From: Lasiosphaeria ovina
Lineage: Eukaryota > Ascomycota > Sordariomycetes > Sordariales > Lasiosphaeriaceae
Direction of reading: 5' to 3'
NCBI GenBank assembly: GCA_033439765.1
Contig: JAULSN010000002.1
Span: 5,766,001 to 5,830,000, forward strand
DNA length: 64,000 bases
A program made the translations under genes and the position numbers. The notes beneath the pieces are model-generated. The model was given only the letters and a program-made list of their open reading frames with translations, ran no database searches and was not told where the DNA came from. This document shows positions 35,001-46,455 of the stretch, in pieces (within the stretch, counting starts at the first letter, position 1; each line of letters opens with the position of its first letter).

Positions 35001-35350
35001 ACGCCCTGTACAAGATCCACGTCTCGCTCGGCAAGATCGTCAACAACCTCGACGCCGCCCAGGAGCAGCAGCAGCAGCTGGCCGGTAATAACTTCCGCCG
35101 CAGCGTCAGCCGCAGCACCTCGCTCGGTGGCCTCGAAGACAACAACAAGACCGTCGTGCCAGACGACAAGACGGCCCTCCTCCTCACGCAGGCCGACATC
35201 AAAGAGGAGGAGGAAGAGGGCGATGAGGGGAGCACCATCATGGACGACGCTACCGTCATCCACAAGCCTGAGGACGAGGACGAGGACCAAGAGATAGCCG
35301 ATTCGCTGGTTGATGATCTCCTGACCGACGACGACGACGACGACGCGTGA
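32028..35350 (+). CDS. YCG1: condensin complex subunit 3 (CAP-G/Ycg1/Cnd3)
   Basis: Exons 32028-34767 and 34860-35350, giving 1076 aa, the usual length. Condensin's HEAT-repeat subunit CAP-G binds DNA with the kleisin and is needed for mitotic chromosome compaction. Signature regions: VFREAQRTTASHRKLAVTL near the N-terminus, FNAEFIRCVLRVMPVKKSE, EKTIRFIGLFLRY, and repeated HEAT helices (KDKFVRYRSTQLIAHIINSL, DPSADVRKSLLGNLPV, RDRDENVRKAAGRLF). A basic/Ser-rich linker near PTKRGKSKTPELSEEE is followed by the C-terminal Cnd3 domain. The tail is acidic (DDDDDDA). The intron sits in a position that joins GGNAN to KEEKKIIAALLGK. The N-terminal Ser/Thr/Arg-rich 35 residues could be a phosphoregulated stretch (inference). 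Confidence 0.94.
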
Positions 35351-35763
35351 GACGGCGAGTGAATTGTGCGAGCTTGTACTGATTAATTGGCTGGGCTTGG
35401 ATGGGAGTTGGGACGGGATGCGCGCGGGTGGGCGGGGATAACGTGTCTTTTGTTTATGCCCTCGAACAGGGCATGGCTTTTTTGGTTTGTTTGTTCTTTT
35501 TGTTATTGTTTTATGAGTCGTACGTATATGATATTTCCACAATACCATGATGATTTACAATACAACGACAATTACAGTGCAAAGCCCTTGGGTTTAGTGA
35601 CATAAACAGCACACAGCAGACAAGGAACAGACTTTGATACCAGCAGTGTGTGCATGCAAAATGAATCGCTTGTCTTCTATCCCAATTAATATCGTCCCGA
35701 AAATGCCAACCCTTTTTTCTGCTAACACTTATCACGTCTAACCGTTTATTGATTATCACTCCC
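35351..35763. other. short convergent intergenic stretch
   Basis: 413 bases between the tail-to-tail 3' ends of the condensin subunit and LAS21 genes. T-rich on the plus strand near 35480-35515. Probably both 3' UTRs; nothing else seen. Confidence 0.6.
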
Positions 35764-38700
35764 TTATAAAGAGCCGAGCCCAAACAGCAGCCCGCCCACG
35801 CCAACATTGACCAACAGATGCTGCCCCACGCTCCAGGCTATGCAATACAGGTACTTGGGCGAGAAGACGGTCCATATGAACAGATGGGTGCGCAGCACTG
35901 TGCAGGCGGCCATGACGGCGGCGATGCTGCAGGTGGCAAAGACAGTCAGCAGGGCGACGTGGCCTGCGAACAAGTCGCGGCCTCGCGGCAGCGCTGCTTC
36001 ACCAGAGCCGGTGCCGGTGCCGGTGGCGCCTCGGCGCTTCTTCTGGCGGAGCAAGAGCAGCGTGGTAGCCAGTGTCCAGAAGATGGGGCCGGCCCAGTTG
36101 CCGACAAAGGTCAGGGCGCCGACGGCGGCGGCGTCGTAGTCGGCGACGCCGTTGTACGCGTTGGAGAGGTCGATGGACGAAATGGCGTTGGAGCCGCCAA
36201 AGGCGAAGAAGGCCATGTGCTGTAGTAGCAGCGACGACGTGCTGAGCTCGATGGGCCTCAGGTCCAGGGAGCCGAGGAACTCGTGCTGGGCGGCGAGCGT
36301 GAGAAACAGCGGTATGTTTGTGAGCCGCGACTGCGTCATGGCGAGCAGGACGTAGAGGTAATGGATCGTTTCGATGGCTAGCGTAAAACTGTTAGCATTT
36401 GTGAGATCGGAGACTTCTTGGGGATGTCATTTACTTGGGGTTTTCACAGAGAGTCGCTTCTTTGAGAGAATAAAGCAGAGTGCGCAGGTGGTCGCAAGAA
36501 CAAGGCCAAGGAAGATGGTTCGAGCGCGGGATATCAACGACAGCCCTTGGGCAGGGTTGAAGTTCATGAATACCTTGGGGAGACCGGTGACGAGCTCGGG
36601 CGCGTCTTCTTGCGTGAATGCCACCTTGAATGTCAGGGCTGCTAGGATCAGCGCAGAAGCGCATGCGATCCCAAGTGGCGCGGGCAGGCCATCTAATCTA
36701 TGGCTTAGCTGCCGATATATCCAGAAATATGTTGCGCCGACGAGCAGCCAGAGTCCAGTTGGGTCCTTGGTAACCAAGTACTTTGCCGTGTCTGGCTCGC
36801 CCGCGAATTTCTGGCCCGTCTGGTTCCAAGACCTGAGCTGCCGCGTGCATACTAAAGCTAGTAGGGCTAGTAGCTCACGGGACACCCGCGAGTTGCGATG
36901 GTTTTTTCTACCACAAAGCGTCAGTTCGAGGCCATGGACACAGTAACGAAAGGGAACGCACCCTCGGGTCCTCTTCAAGGCAAGAAAACCGAGCCAGGCA
37001 CTCGTCGCCCAGTACCAGAAATGGTGTTCCTCCTCGACATAGCTGCTGGCGAACATCATTATCCCGTATGCGATGGTGATGGTTCCCAATGGGATAAACG
37101 AAGCTGCTTTCTCTGGAATGCACAGGCCTGCAGCGGTTAATGCGCACAGCACAGCAACGGCAGCAATGACTTGTCCCAACACAAGTCTGGAAACGTCGTA
37201 ATTGCTGGCCATTCCGCTCATAATACTTTGAGCCTTGCGGAGCCACTGGATACCAGTTAGTTGCCAACGATCAAAGAAACCCAATTCAATACAGAATAGT
37301 TCACTCGCCTTGGACATGGAATACACCCATTCCGGGCTGATCTGGTCAGCAGCCTCCATTGACTTGGCCATCAGAGACACTTGCTGCCATTCACACGCAA
37401 GCTCTTCGTAATCGGTCTCGGGTGCGGTACAAGCCTCTGATGTTGGGTTCAGATCAAAGACTTCTCGCCCAAACGTTGCATGTATAATGTCCAGGATCTG
37501 GTAGGCGTTCCGCATCAAGAGCTGGGCCTGGTCGTTTACTGGGCCACGTCAGCAGAGCACTCCAGGCTGCGGTCTAGCCAGCACTTACCGTTGGGCCAAA
37601 ACGAAAGGAAGTCGGGGATCAGCGTCCCTAGATTATTTTTTGGGACAGGAAAGCCCAGCAAAGCGGCCAGGGTCGGTGCAAGGTCTGACTGCTCGACAGC
37701 TGTGTAGTACTGGAAGCTTTCATGCTCCGGCAGAGGCGACTGCAAGCCGGTCTTGTGGGCTCTGAGCTTTGGCGACATGAAAACCAATGCTGGTGATGTC
37801 TCACCCGAGGACGAGCCGCCATGGTTGCCGGCATCGTTCATGCCATGGTCACCACAGACAACAAAAAGGGTTGACTGAAGATGGTTTAGGGACTCGATAG
37901 TACTGAAGATCTGTTCGACAATGCCGTCCATCTCTGCTTGCTTCCCGATCATGTGAGAGCTTTAGTGAAGTTAGTATGGCCGCCAATTTGGTTCCAGAGA
38001 CTGTTGCGTACCTTCTCGGACCGCCCTTGTGTCCAATGTGGTCGAGCCCCAGGTAATGAAGGACCATTGTGTTCCAGTCATCCCTAGCAAGCTCGTCTGA
38101 AATGTGCCTGGTGACATTGTTGTCAACCTCGGTAAAATCCTGGGTGCCATGTCAGATAGAGTGCCCCAGACTAGTGGTTCGTTGCTGTGCCTACCGAGAC
38201 AAAGAAGCTCGTCGTCCCCTCGGATCGATCAAAGATTCCCGGGAAGAGCTTCAACCATGTGTCGTCGCCATACATGACGAGCTTCCCGACGCCCTTGGCC
38301 TTCATCTGGGCCAGCCACGAGTCTTGCGACGCCAGACTGGACGAATCGTCGCCCTCGTCCAGGTTGAGGACAACGTCGAGGAACGAGGGAATCGACCCCG
38401 TCGTTATGGCCTTGAGCCGAGGCATGGTGACGGTTGGAGACGTCGCATGAGCCGTGAAGGGCATGGCCCCGCCATTGCGGATCAGCCTGCGCGCCCCGGT
38501 CAGCAAGCGCCTTGAGCACGCCGGTACGAGCGAGGACGTGTTCCTTACTTACTCCTGTGTGTACTGGAACCCGCTATTCTCGGCATAGACAAAGTCACTG
38601 TGGGACAACACACAGCAGTCAGCTCCAAGACGCCACGACAGAGTTCCAGAAGGCCGCACCTGCGCAACGCGTCGACTACCATAAAGACCAGCCTGTCAAA

Positions 38701-38877
38701 GGGCGGAGCTGGAGGGTCACCATATTCGGGCAGCGGGCCGTACTCGGCGAGACCCGGCAAAAGGGGCTTGTACGGGAAGAAGCCGGTGGCAAACACGAAT
38801 ATGGCAACGGGGATCAACGCATTGGCCGCGACGAGCAGCAGTGTCGAGGTCAGAGTCCCATGGCGACGCGGCGTCAT
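35764..38877 (-). CDS. LAS21: GPI ethanolamine phosphate transferase 2 (LAS21/PIG-G)
   Basis: Exons 38877-38660, 38597-38553, 38486-38195, 38139-38012, 37959-37589, 37538-36435, 36377-35764. A further 54-base in-frame intron (36961-36908, with CTGAC branch site) probably splits the long sixth exon, giving 905 aa (923 if retained). Las21 adds ethanolamine phosphate to the second mannose of the GPI precursor in the ER. The lumenal phosphodiesterase-like domain shows VDALRSDFVYAENS, PFTAHATSPTVTMPRLKAITTG (nucleophile Thr region), HYLGLDHIGHKGGP and the metal-site VCGDHGMNDAGNHGG. FPVPKNNLG is typical of the Las21 branch rather than Mcd4 or Gpi13. The rest is multi-pass membrane with RRWNQTGQKF-like (here RSWNQTGQKFAGEPD) and FFAFGGSNAISSIDLSNAYNG. 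The ATG at 38877 is the first in frame. Confidence 0.93.
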
Positions 38878-39517
38878 CTCCGAGCCGAGAAGGGGTCGGC
38901 GATGCTCGGGAGCTTGGAATGGCCGGGGCCTTCGAAGTTGTTCAAACTTTGTGTGTCTGTGAGAGCGTCTATAGGTTTCAATCGCGTCTGCAGGCCATAT
39001 TTGGGCGTCGTGTCGTCCTGCCCAGCCCAAGATCGTTCGGATCGAAATACCAAGACCTCAGAGACAAGCCAATTGGGTTGTCGGTTCCAGTTGTTTCTTG
39101 GATTTACCGACCAAGTCAGAGGCTATGCCCGCTATGGATACGGATACAGAATACGGAGTACTTACGGGTACCACTAAAGTGAGCTTGCCTGCCCTGGTAA
39201 ACGAAACGGCTGCATTGCCCAGCCCAGAGCCTTGCATCAGTGCCCACAGCTTGCTGATTGGGTGCTTGGCTATCGGGCAAACCACACCACCCTATCCCTT
39301 GCGCTAACTTAAAAAGGCCCCGCCCACCACCTACCCGACCTTGGGTACGTAACTTCTCACTGGCGACAGCCTTGTTCTGGGTAGGTTCCATTCCCTTGAT
39401 GTGTTTGCAAAGCCGTTCACTCTGATACTACTGCGTACAGACATGAGATTCACGTCACGGACGCGCTTGAGATTGTTAATGGTGGGAAAAAAGGAACACG
39501 TAGTCTTAAGGTATCTC
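38878..39517. other. intergenic, LAS21 promoter region
   Basis: 640 bases between the LAS21 start and the 3' end of the DUF2423 gene, both on the minus strand. The frame upstream of the LAS21 ATG stays open without another ATG. No gene seen. Confidence 0.55.
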
Positions 39518-39997
39518 TCATTTCTTCTTCTTCAGGCTCTTGAGGCTCTTGCGGTCGCCAAACCTAGGGAATACAATCTTGGACTTCCTCCGCTTCTCGA
39601 TTCTCTTCTTTCCATCTACTAGCTTCTTGCCAGTTGGCTTTGCGCCCGAGTCGACCTCCATAGCTGATGCAGATGGTCAGCGAGACAGATTCCGCATATT
39701 TCACGGTTAGCAACTTACCGGTCTCCTTGACTTCTTCAACTGGCTCTGCAAAACTCATCAGTAAGGTTCACATATGCCTGGTACCACCAGTAAGGGGCGC
39801 TATGGGCCAGCAGGAAACTCACCCTCAACCGCGGCCTCCTCCATTTCGACCTCTCGTATCGGCTTTGGCTGGGCGGCGAGCTCTAAGAGTTTTGCAGAGA
39901 GGCGGTTTGTGCGCGCTGTCTCAACCGGCCCAAAGACATTCTTCTTGAGCTTCTGGTTGTTCGTCTTGAGCGAACTCGATCGCGCGCTCTTCGCCAT
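39518..39997 (-). CDS. DUF2423 small basic protein (YBL028C-like)
   Basis: Exons 39997-39823, 39745-39719 (27 bases) and 39663-39518, giving 115 aa. The N-terminus MAKSARSSSLKTNNQKLKKN followed by VFGPVETARTNRLSAKLLELA is the conserved DUF2423 block shared with yeast YBL028C. The middle is acidic (EVEMEEAAVEGE, EPVEEVKET). The C-terminus is strongly basic (DGKKRIEKRRKSK...FGDRKSLKSLKKKK), consistent with a nucleolar or RNA-associated protein, though the function is not established. The two tiny introns and microexon each close in phase 1. It is divergent from the SUMO ligase gene. Confidence 0.88.
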
Positions 39998-40944
39998 GTT
40001 TGCTGCTGTGATGCGAAATCTGCTGCCTGGGTAGTAGGCAGTTCAAAGACAGCGATTGGTTTCGGGTTGCAGGTCGGTGAGGCAGAAGGGTGTCAAGATC
40101 CAGTGGTTGTGAAAAGGTTGGCGGGTGTGAATGAAAGGTGAGTGAAGTATCAAACTGAATTTTTCAGCCTGGACTCGAAAAGTCCACAAGTACTGAAGAC
40201 CTGGGTGCGGGGCTGGATTGCACTCTCAAAGCCGCATGGTGTGGTGCTGGTCCACCAAGCTGCGCGCTGCCGGCTTGTCACTTGTACTTGGCTTCTCCAT
40301 ATGCGGGGATGAGAGAAAAACTGGGTTCTCGGGCTAGGGCACCGACAGGGATGCCGTCTTTTGGGGGGGGCTCATTTACTGCCCTCTCTTTCCGCCTCCG
40401 CAGCGACGACAGCCTGAGCTCCTGCCTTTCATCAACGACGGGGCTGTAGGCGCAGAGAGGACACAACAGGCTTCTTCGAGGCGAGCACGGAAGAATGTCT
40501 GTGCATTAATCGCCGTCTTCCTCTCCCGCAGCTTCAGCAAGCTGCAAGCACAGCTATCTGCCGCACTCCGACGAGATACGAAGCCGAAAATATTATTTCG
40601 GTCTCAGCCTCGGACCAGGACCTGCCCGCCTACCACCTACCTGCCCTACCTACCTTACCTTGCATTTCTGTGACTGCTTGCCGCCTGCCGGCCCAGGCTG
40701 CCTTATCGCAGCCTCGTCACGGATTACAGCACCTTCTTCGGGCTGGTTGCGGCAGCGCTACCTGCCCAACGCGCCACTCAGCGCACACCGACCCGACCCG
40801 AACCCCCCCTCACGCCGTCGGGCACCACCACCCCGGCATCCGCTTCTTTCTAGCCGCAGCCGCTCCTCCTACCAAAGGTAGGTAGGTACCTAGATAGGAG
40901 ACTTGCCAGAGACCACGAGGTGCTTGGCGTGGTAGCTACAGGAG
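39998..40944. promoter_or_regulatory. divergent promoter region, DUF2423 gene and SUMO ligase gene
   Basis: 947 bases between two divergent start codons. The right half is C-rich with clustered CTACCTACC / GGTAGGTAGG motifs (40628-40660, 40876-40893) immediately before the ligase ATG. No gene seen. Exact sites cannot be assigned. Confidence 0.5.
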
Positions 40945-42946
40945 ATGGCCGGTACCGGTCCCACAAAGGAAGAGATCCAACGCCTGATACGCGCTGTCCA
41001 GATCCCTTCCCTCCAGAAAGCCGCCCTGCAGTCGATCTGCTCCGTGAATGGTTTGTCAAAGACCGGAAACAAGAGTGACCTCCAGAAGCGCATTATCAAC
41101 TGTGGGAAACCCTCTAACCCCCCTCCGCCCTTCCGTTCTCTCTCTTTGGACGGCACGCACAGCTCTTCTCGCCACGTTCCCGTGCTAACGCCCCTCGGTC
41201 AACAGTGATAAACACCTGCGCCGGAGACGTTCAGCGGTTCCACGAGGTCCGCGAAAGTCTTTACAGCCAGTCTCCCCTCTTGAAACCCCGGCCGACGTCC
41301 CCGATGCCGCCCCAAAAGACGCCGTTCTTTCCGACACCCTCCGCCCTCCCAGCTCCTCCTCACTACCCTCTCTCGGCGTACAACACGGCCCTGGGAAACG
41401 GCCTTGGGCCTTCCCTTCCGCAGCCGCGTCCTCAGGTTCCCGCCCCCCGTCCGCCGAACCAATTTTCAAGTAGGTTGAGCCCTCTCTAGCCCGCCGCAAC
41501 CCGGCCCCGCCTGTACTGATGCTGACCTTCAAAGATTTTCAATACAAGCCAAGTCCATTCTACGATGTGTTTTCTAGAATCGGGGACGTCAAGACGTGTG
41601 AGGGTGCGTATTAGGCAGTCGCCTATTCCCTAGCCTGCTTAGCTTTGCGATAGTATTCTACCTTTTGCTGCCTGTTACTGACTAGCTCAGCAGTGATGTC
41701 TCAGCATCGGAATACGACGACCATAACGATCAAGCCGCAGGACCACCCCTATGTAGTTCAGCAGCTCACCACAAATCCCGCAATGCGGGCCATGTTATTC
41801 TGCAGTGCCGGCAACACGGGCATTCAAGACATTACTTTCCCTTACCAGTCGGAACTCAAAGTTAATGGAGGCGATATCAAGGCAAATCTGCGAGGCCTGA
41901 AGAACAAGCCCGGGTCTACGAGACCGGTTGACATCACGGACTCGCTGCGCCTAAAACCCGCTTCGTATATGAACAACATCGAGTTCACGTACGCCCTGAC
42001 GAACAAGGTAGGCGCCGGTTCGAGAAAGAGCTGGCACCTGTTCGACCATAAAAGTCACATTGGATACTCGGTGCGGTGTGCCATGTTGTAGGGAACGAGC
42101 AAACGGCTAACATATGTGTTTTAGATATTTTACCTTGTCGTCTTTCTCTGCAGGGCGAAACCCGTTGAGCACCTTGTTGGCAAGATCACGCTAAAGATTC
42201 GAAAAGAATCAGTCATCGCAGAGAGTAAGAGAGCCTTTCCATGTAAACAACTAGTTCTGTGCTTACCAGTCAAAAGTTGCCAAGAAGGCGAGCGATCCGG
42301 ATGTTGTGGCTACGGCGCAAAACCTGAGCCTCAAGTGTCCCCTCTCGTACATGAGACTCAAACTTCCATGCCGCGCTCTCAGCTGCAGTCACATCCAGTG
42401 CTTTGATGCGACATCATACCTGCAGTTACAAGAGCAGGGGCCGCAGTGGATATGTCCCATCTGCAACAATTCGGCCCCATTTGATCAACTGGCAGTTGAC
42501 GAGTACGTCCAGCCTTTTCCTTTTTCAGGTCCTTTCGGCTGACGTGGTTTAGATATGTTCGTGAGATCCTAGTCAAGACTCCTAAAACAGTGGAGCAAGT
42601 CACCATAGAACCAGACGGGAAATGGTCAGTTCCAGGCGCAAAGAATGAGACAGCGTCGGCAGCGAATGAGGCGAGCCTCCTTGACGACGACGATTTGACT
42701 GTGTCGGAGGTGTTTTGGGGGTCAAATCGCACGAGTACAGCAACGCCAAACCGAGGTGCAGCCCCCGCCTTGGCTCTTGGGACACCTACAAACGGTGCTT
42801 CCAGTACGCCGTCAATATCCAGATCGGGAAGCAAGCGCCCAGCTCCCGAGGTTATTGATTTGACCCTATCTGATGACGATGAGCCGCCAGCGCGCCCAGT
42901 GAAGCGTCCCAACTATGGACACAGTGTCTTTGGGGACCGGTACTAG
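40945..42946 (+). CDS. SIZ/PIAS-type E3 SUMO-protein ligase
   Basis: Exons 40945-41101, 41206-41469, 41535-41603, 41691-42007, 42125-42224, 42277-42502, 42553-42946, giving 508 aa. Siz/PIAS ligases promote SUMO transfer to nuclear and septin targets. Domain order: SAP (about 7-50: IQRLIRAVQIPSLQKAALQS...NKSDLQKRI), Pro-rich linker, PINIT (SPFYDVFSRIGDVKTCE...VKPASYMN-type block), then SP-RING (about 322-365: CPLSYMRLKLPCRALSCSHI, QCFDATSYLQLQ, WICPIC). A SUMO-interacting motif EVIDLTLSDDDE lies at about 477-488, then a basic PVKRPNYGHS tail. The exon 4 acceptor is CAGCAG (41688-41693), so the product may carry or lack one residue. All phases close. Confidence 0.93.
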
Positions 42947-44160
42947 TCTGGTCTGGCCGCGGCGCGCTCACGACATCGTTGGGGTTTCCGAGTTATGTTG
43001 TGGAGTATTATAATGTGTTTGTACATCAAGTGTCCTCGCGGCACTCTGCATTTATCTAGCAAGGTGGAATTGGCATGGCCAGGCGTTGGAGCGGCGGATA
43101 GCCTTTTCGCGGTTTAGGAGGGCGATCGGGGTTGGAATTATAAGAATAGGCCAAGGCCTCGCAGGGCCGGGGGAGGAGCTGCGGTTCCCTCCTGAAGAGG
43201 ACCGGCTGGGTTCAACAGGTCATCCTGTGCCGGCATATCCATCCGGCAGTGATTTCGCCTAGACTAGATAGCAACGAATTGCGTGGCCGTTCGAGTCTGG
43301 TCTCGATTCGCAACGCAGCTCAGTGGGCAGCCGGTCTTGTTTCCGGCAGGACCTTGGATGCATACCCATATTGCTTACTGGCATTAATTAATTCTGCACT
43401 ACTATCCAGACTTGGTTTGTTTGTTGGTTTCTTACGGTGATATGGGTCATATCTAGCTGATGACTTCAGCTGTATGGGTGGGTTGAAAGATGCTTTTCAA
43501 CCTGGAATTAAACAGGGCTGTTAGAAGAAAGACTTGACAAGTGGAATCTTTGTCAATGCTTCTTATTTCACAATTATGCGTTGCTACCTACATAATTTGT
43601 GAAGACAGAAACGTTCGAGTCTATATACGTTGCTGTGTCGCTCTACGGATAGCAAGGAACAATTAAACCAGAGCTATCTAGGTAGGGTATTCCGTGGGGG
43701 AGGGGTCATTCAACGTCAACCATCTCCAATTTGGCGCATTGTCCGAGTGTCCGGGTGCCTTGCTGCAATGCATGTTAGACCACAAATAAACGCTGACCTA
43801 GCTCCTGAGCAGCTTGGAAGCCTACGACAAACAACAACTCAACCGATACGCTACAAAGATATTTCCCCTCGACGCAGGAGCAGCAGCAAACGAGAAACCC
43901 CATCTCTCGCCATCCGAATGAATGCCAATGCTTAGCCCAAGCTCGAGAAGGCCGCCGCACCCCACCTGCTTCTTCCCAACGGCTCGCCGCCCTGTCACCT
44001 CGCCGGGCTAAGCAACGCAACCAAAGCGCCATAATAAGCCAAAAAGAACGAACGAAGAACGACGTGGAGAAATTGAAGGGAAAAAAAAAACCACGCACCT
44101 ACTAGTTTCTATTACTCTGATCGTCTGAAGCGACGACGGGACCCGCCGCGCAACGCAACC
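42947..44160. other. intergenic, Trs33 promoter
   Basis: 1.2 kb between the tandem SUMO ligase and Trs33 genes. An A run (44082-44090) and CACGCAC lie near the Trs33 leader. Short frames only; no gene seen. Confidence 0.55.
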
Positions 44161-45371
44161 ATGTCGTTCGAACCCGTCATGCCGCCGTACAACGCCTCGG
44201 ACCCCAGCGCCAGCTTCCTCAGCGCCTCGTGCCTCGACTTCCTCCTCATCGAGATCGTGCCCCTGGCCTACCGCGTCACCAACCAGCTCGAGGTCTCCGC
44301 GCTAGAGGACGCCGCCGCCGCCAGCAACTCGGCGAACCCGTCTGCGGTTGCTGCCGCTGGGGCGACAACAACGATTGCGGCAACGTCTGCGGCCGGAGGA
44401 GGGACAGCGCAAGGTGGTGCTGGGGGCAGGAGGGCGGCCATGGACGAGGAGGAAGAGCGCGAGGCCGTGTTCTACAGGCTGGATACCATTGGGTACCGCG
44501 TCGGCCAGGGGCTGGTGGAGCGGTAGGCTGCCCGCTTTCTCTTCTCTTCTCTTTTTTGTTGCTTTCCTTCTCCCTTGCCTTGGTCACTCCCCACAAAGAG
44601 GACGGCTTTTGGCCGTTGCTTTGGGCAATGCTACAGGCGCAGAGGCGGCCAGCAAGGTCTGGCTCGAGCTGCTGGAAGCTGTGTCCTCGTGGCCTGCAAC
44701 CCGGGCACAACAACAGGGCGGGCGAGAGGCTGGTCTCTGGGTCATCCGCTGCTGCTGTTGCTGTTGCTGTTGATGTCCAGTGTCACGAGCTGTCAGACCT
44801 GCAAACTGCCCAAGAGAAGAACGCGTGCTAAGATTTTGTAGGTTCTCGCGAGACCGGCCACGGTTCAACGACACGCTGGACGTCATCAAGTTCCTGTGCA
44901 AAGACCTGTGGACGCTGGTGTTCAGGAAACAGGTCGACAATCTGAAGACGAATCACCGGGTACGCCCCCAATTCACTCATCTCTTCTTCGCGTTCCGTTT
45001 TCTAACAAGCATTATCACAGGGCGTCTATGTCTTGACAGACAACAACTTCCGCCCGTTTGCGCGCATGAGCACAGAGGCCGGCGGCCAGGCGGTGGTGCG
45101 CGCGCAACCTGTAAGTAACGCCTATTCATTCACCTCTATTTTTCCCCTTTTCTCCAAGCGATTTCTTTCTCTGGCCAGAGAAAAAAAACGAGGATGATTC
45201 AACCTGACTAACAACACCAAAAAAAAAAAAAAGTTCCTCTGGTTCCCCTGCGGAATTGTTCGCGGCGCGCTCGCAGCCATGGGCATCAACGCCACGGTGC
45301 AGGCCGAGTCGAGCGAGCTGCCCGCTGCCGTGTTCCAGATCAAGACCATCTCCACCAACAAGTCATTATAG
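44161..45371 (+). CDS. TRS33: TRAPP complex subunit Trs33 (TRAPPC6-like)
   Basis: Exons 44161-44522, 44842-44959, 45021-45110, 45234-45371, giving 235 aa. Trs33 is a Bet3-fold core subunit of TRAPP, the Rab/Ypt GEF of ER-Golgi and intra-Golgi traffic. Visible blocks: [50 protein letters not shown] (joined by splicing), [34 protein letters not shown], and [22 protein letters not shown]. Between the first helix and the second block lies an Ala/Ser/Thr/Gly-rich insertion of about 50 residues, as in several filamentous-fungal members. Intron 1 is unusually long for this window (319 bases). The intron 3 acceptor is preceded by a run of about 14 A, an atypical tract for splicing. Confidence 0.92.
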
Positions 45372-46455
45372 CCAGCTTTCGGGTGTTCTAACGGTGGCCC
45401 GTGGCGGTAATCGGTAATTATTCACTTCCACATCTCTCTCTACATACCGCTCTCGTCTTGCCAGAACACATCCTGGATAGTCAAGAATGCCCTGTCCCAA
45501 AAGAGAGGAGGGGGAGCGGTTATGTTGTTGAGTACAGTTTACAGCTGTATGGCATCGTCATGGGTGCCTGGACCATGAGAGACAGAGACATGGATACAAG
45601 TTGTGACAGGTCGCTCGCAGCAAGCAGCAAGCAGACAAAGGGCAATTTGAAAACCACTCACCCCCTGGTCTATTTACCCTCGACAGAACAAAGGAAAGCA
45701 AAAAAGGAAAACCCCATTTTCTTTTTGCATCTAGAACTTTCTTACTAGGCTTTTTTTTGTCATTTTTACAGCACAGCACAGCACAAGAGAGGGGACACTT
45801 GAGTGTTGGGCGGGCGCATGGCGTTGGGCAGGGTGCGAATGGATGGATTCGATGGGCGATGTATATACTGTTATTCTGTGTGTTTGTCTGTTTTTCTGTG
45901 CTTGCTTGTGTTGCGCCTAGATCAAGGTCTAGGTCTAGGTATTGTCTGTCTATAATACCCCCCGACATCATTTTTATAAAAGAAAGGATGCTGCTTTATC
46001 AATGCGTCCGTCTTATCTCGTCGATGCCATACAGAAAAGAAAGAACATAAAAATAAATAAAGAGGGGTTACCTCAGATCCTTAGGTAATTAGATAACAAC
46101 TCGGTACCGAGCCACATCCCGGGTAAAATGGTGCCGAAGCTTCCTAGATTCCAGCTCCTCTAGTGACTGTGAAACCGAGTTTTCCAGAGAAATCGAAATA
46201 TGGCGTGAGCAGGGCGAATCGGGGTCCGAAATCCTTGAAGGGGGATAGAAGGCCAACATCATCCTAGAAGGAATTACGCCATCTTACAGCCTAGGAATGG
46301 AAATAACAATCAGCTATCTGGTTACTGTCAAGCTTTCTATATTGCTCTAGTGTTGGTTACGACATGTCCGGCTGCCCTCAAGCCACCAAATCATTTTGGG
46401 AACACAATAGCCTGACGCGGGAAAGAATACTTGGCCAAAAGAAAAGGGGCTGGAT
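45372..46455. other. convergent intergenic stretch
   Basis: 1.1 kb between the 3' ends of Trs33 and malate dehydrogenase. AT-rich with AGGTCTAGGTCTAGG near 45924-45938. Likely 3' UTRs; no gene seen. Confidence 0.55.
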
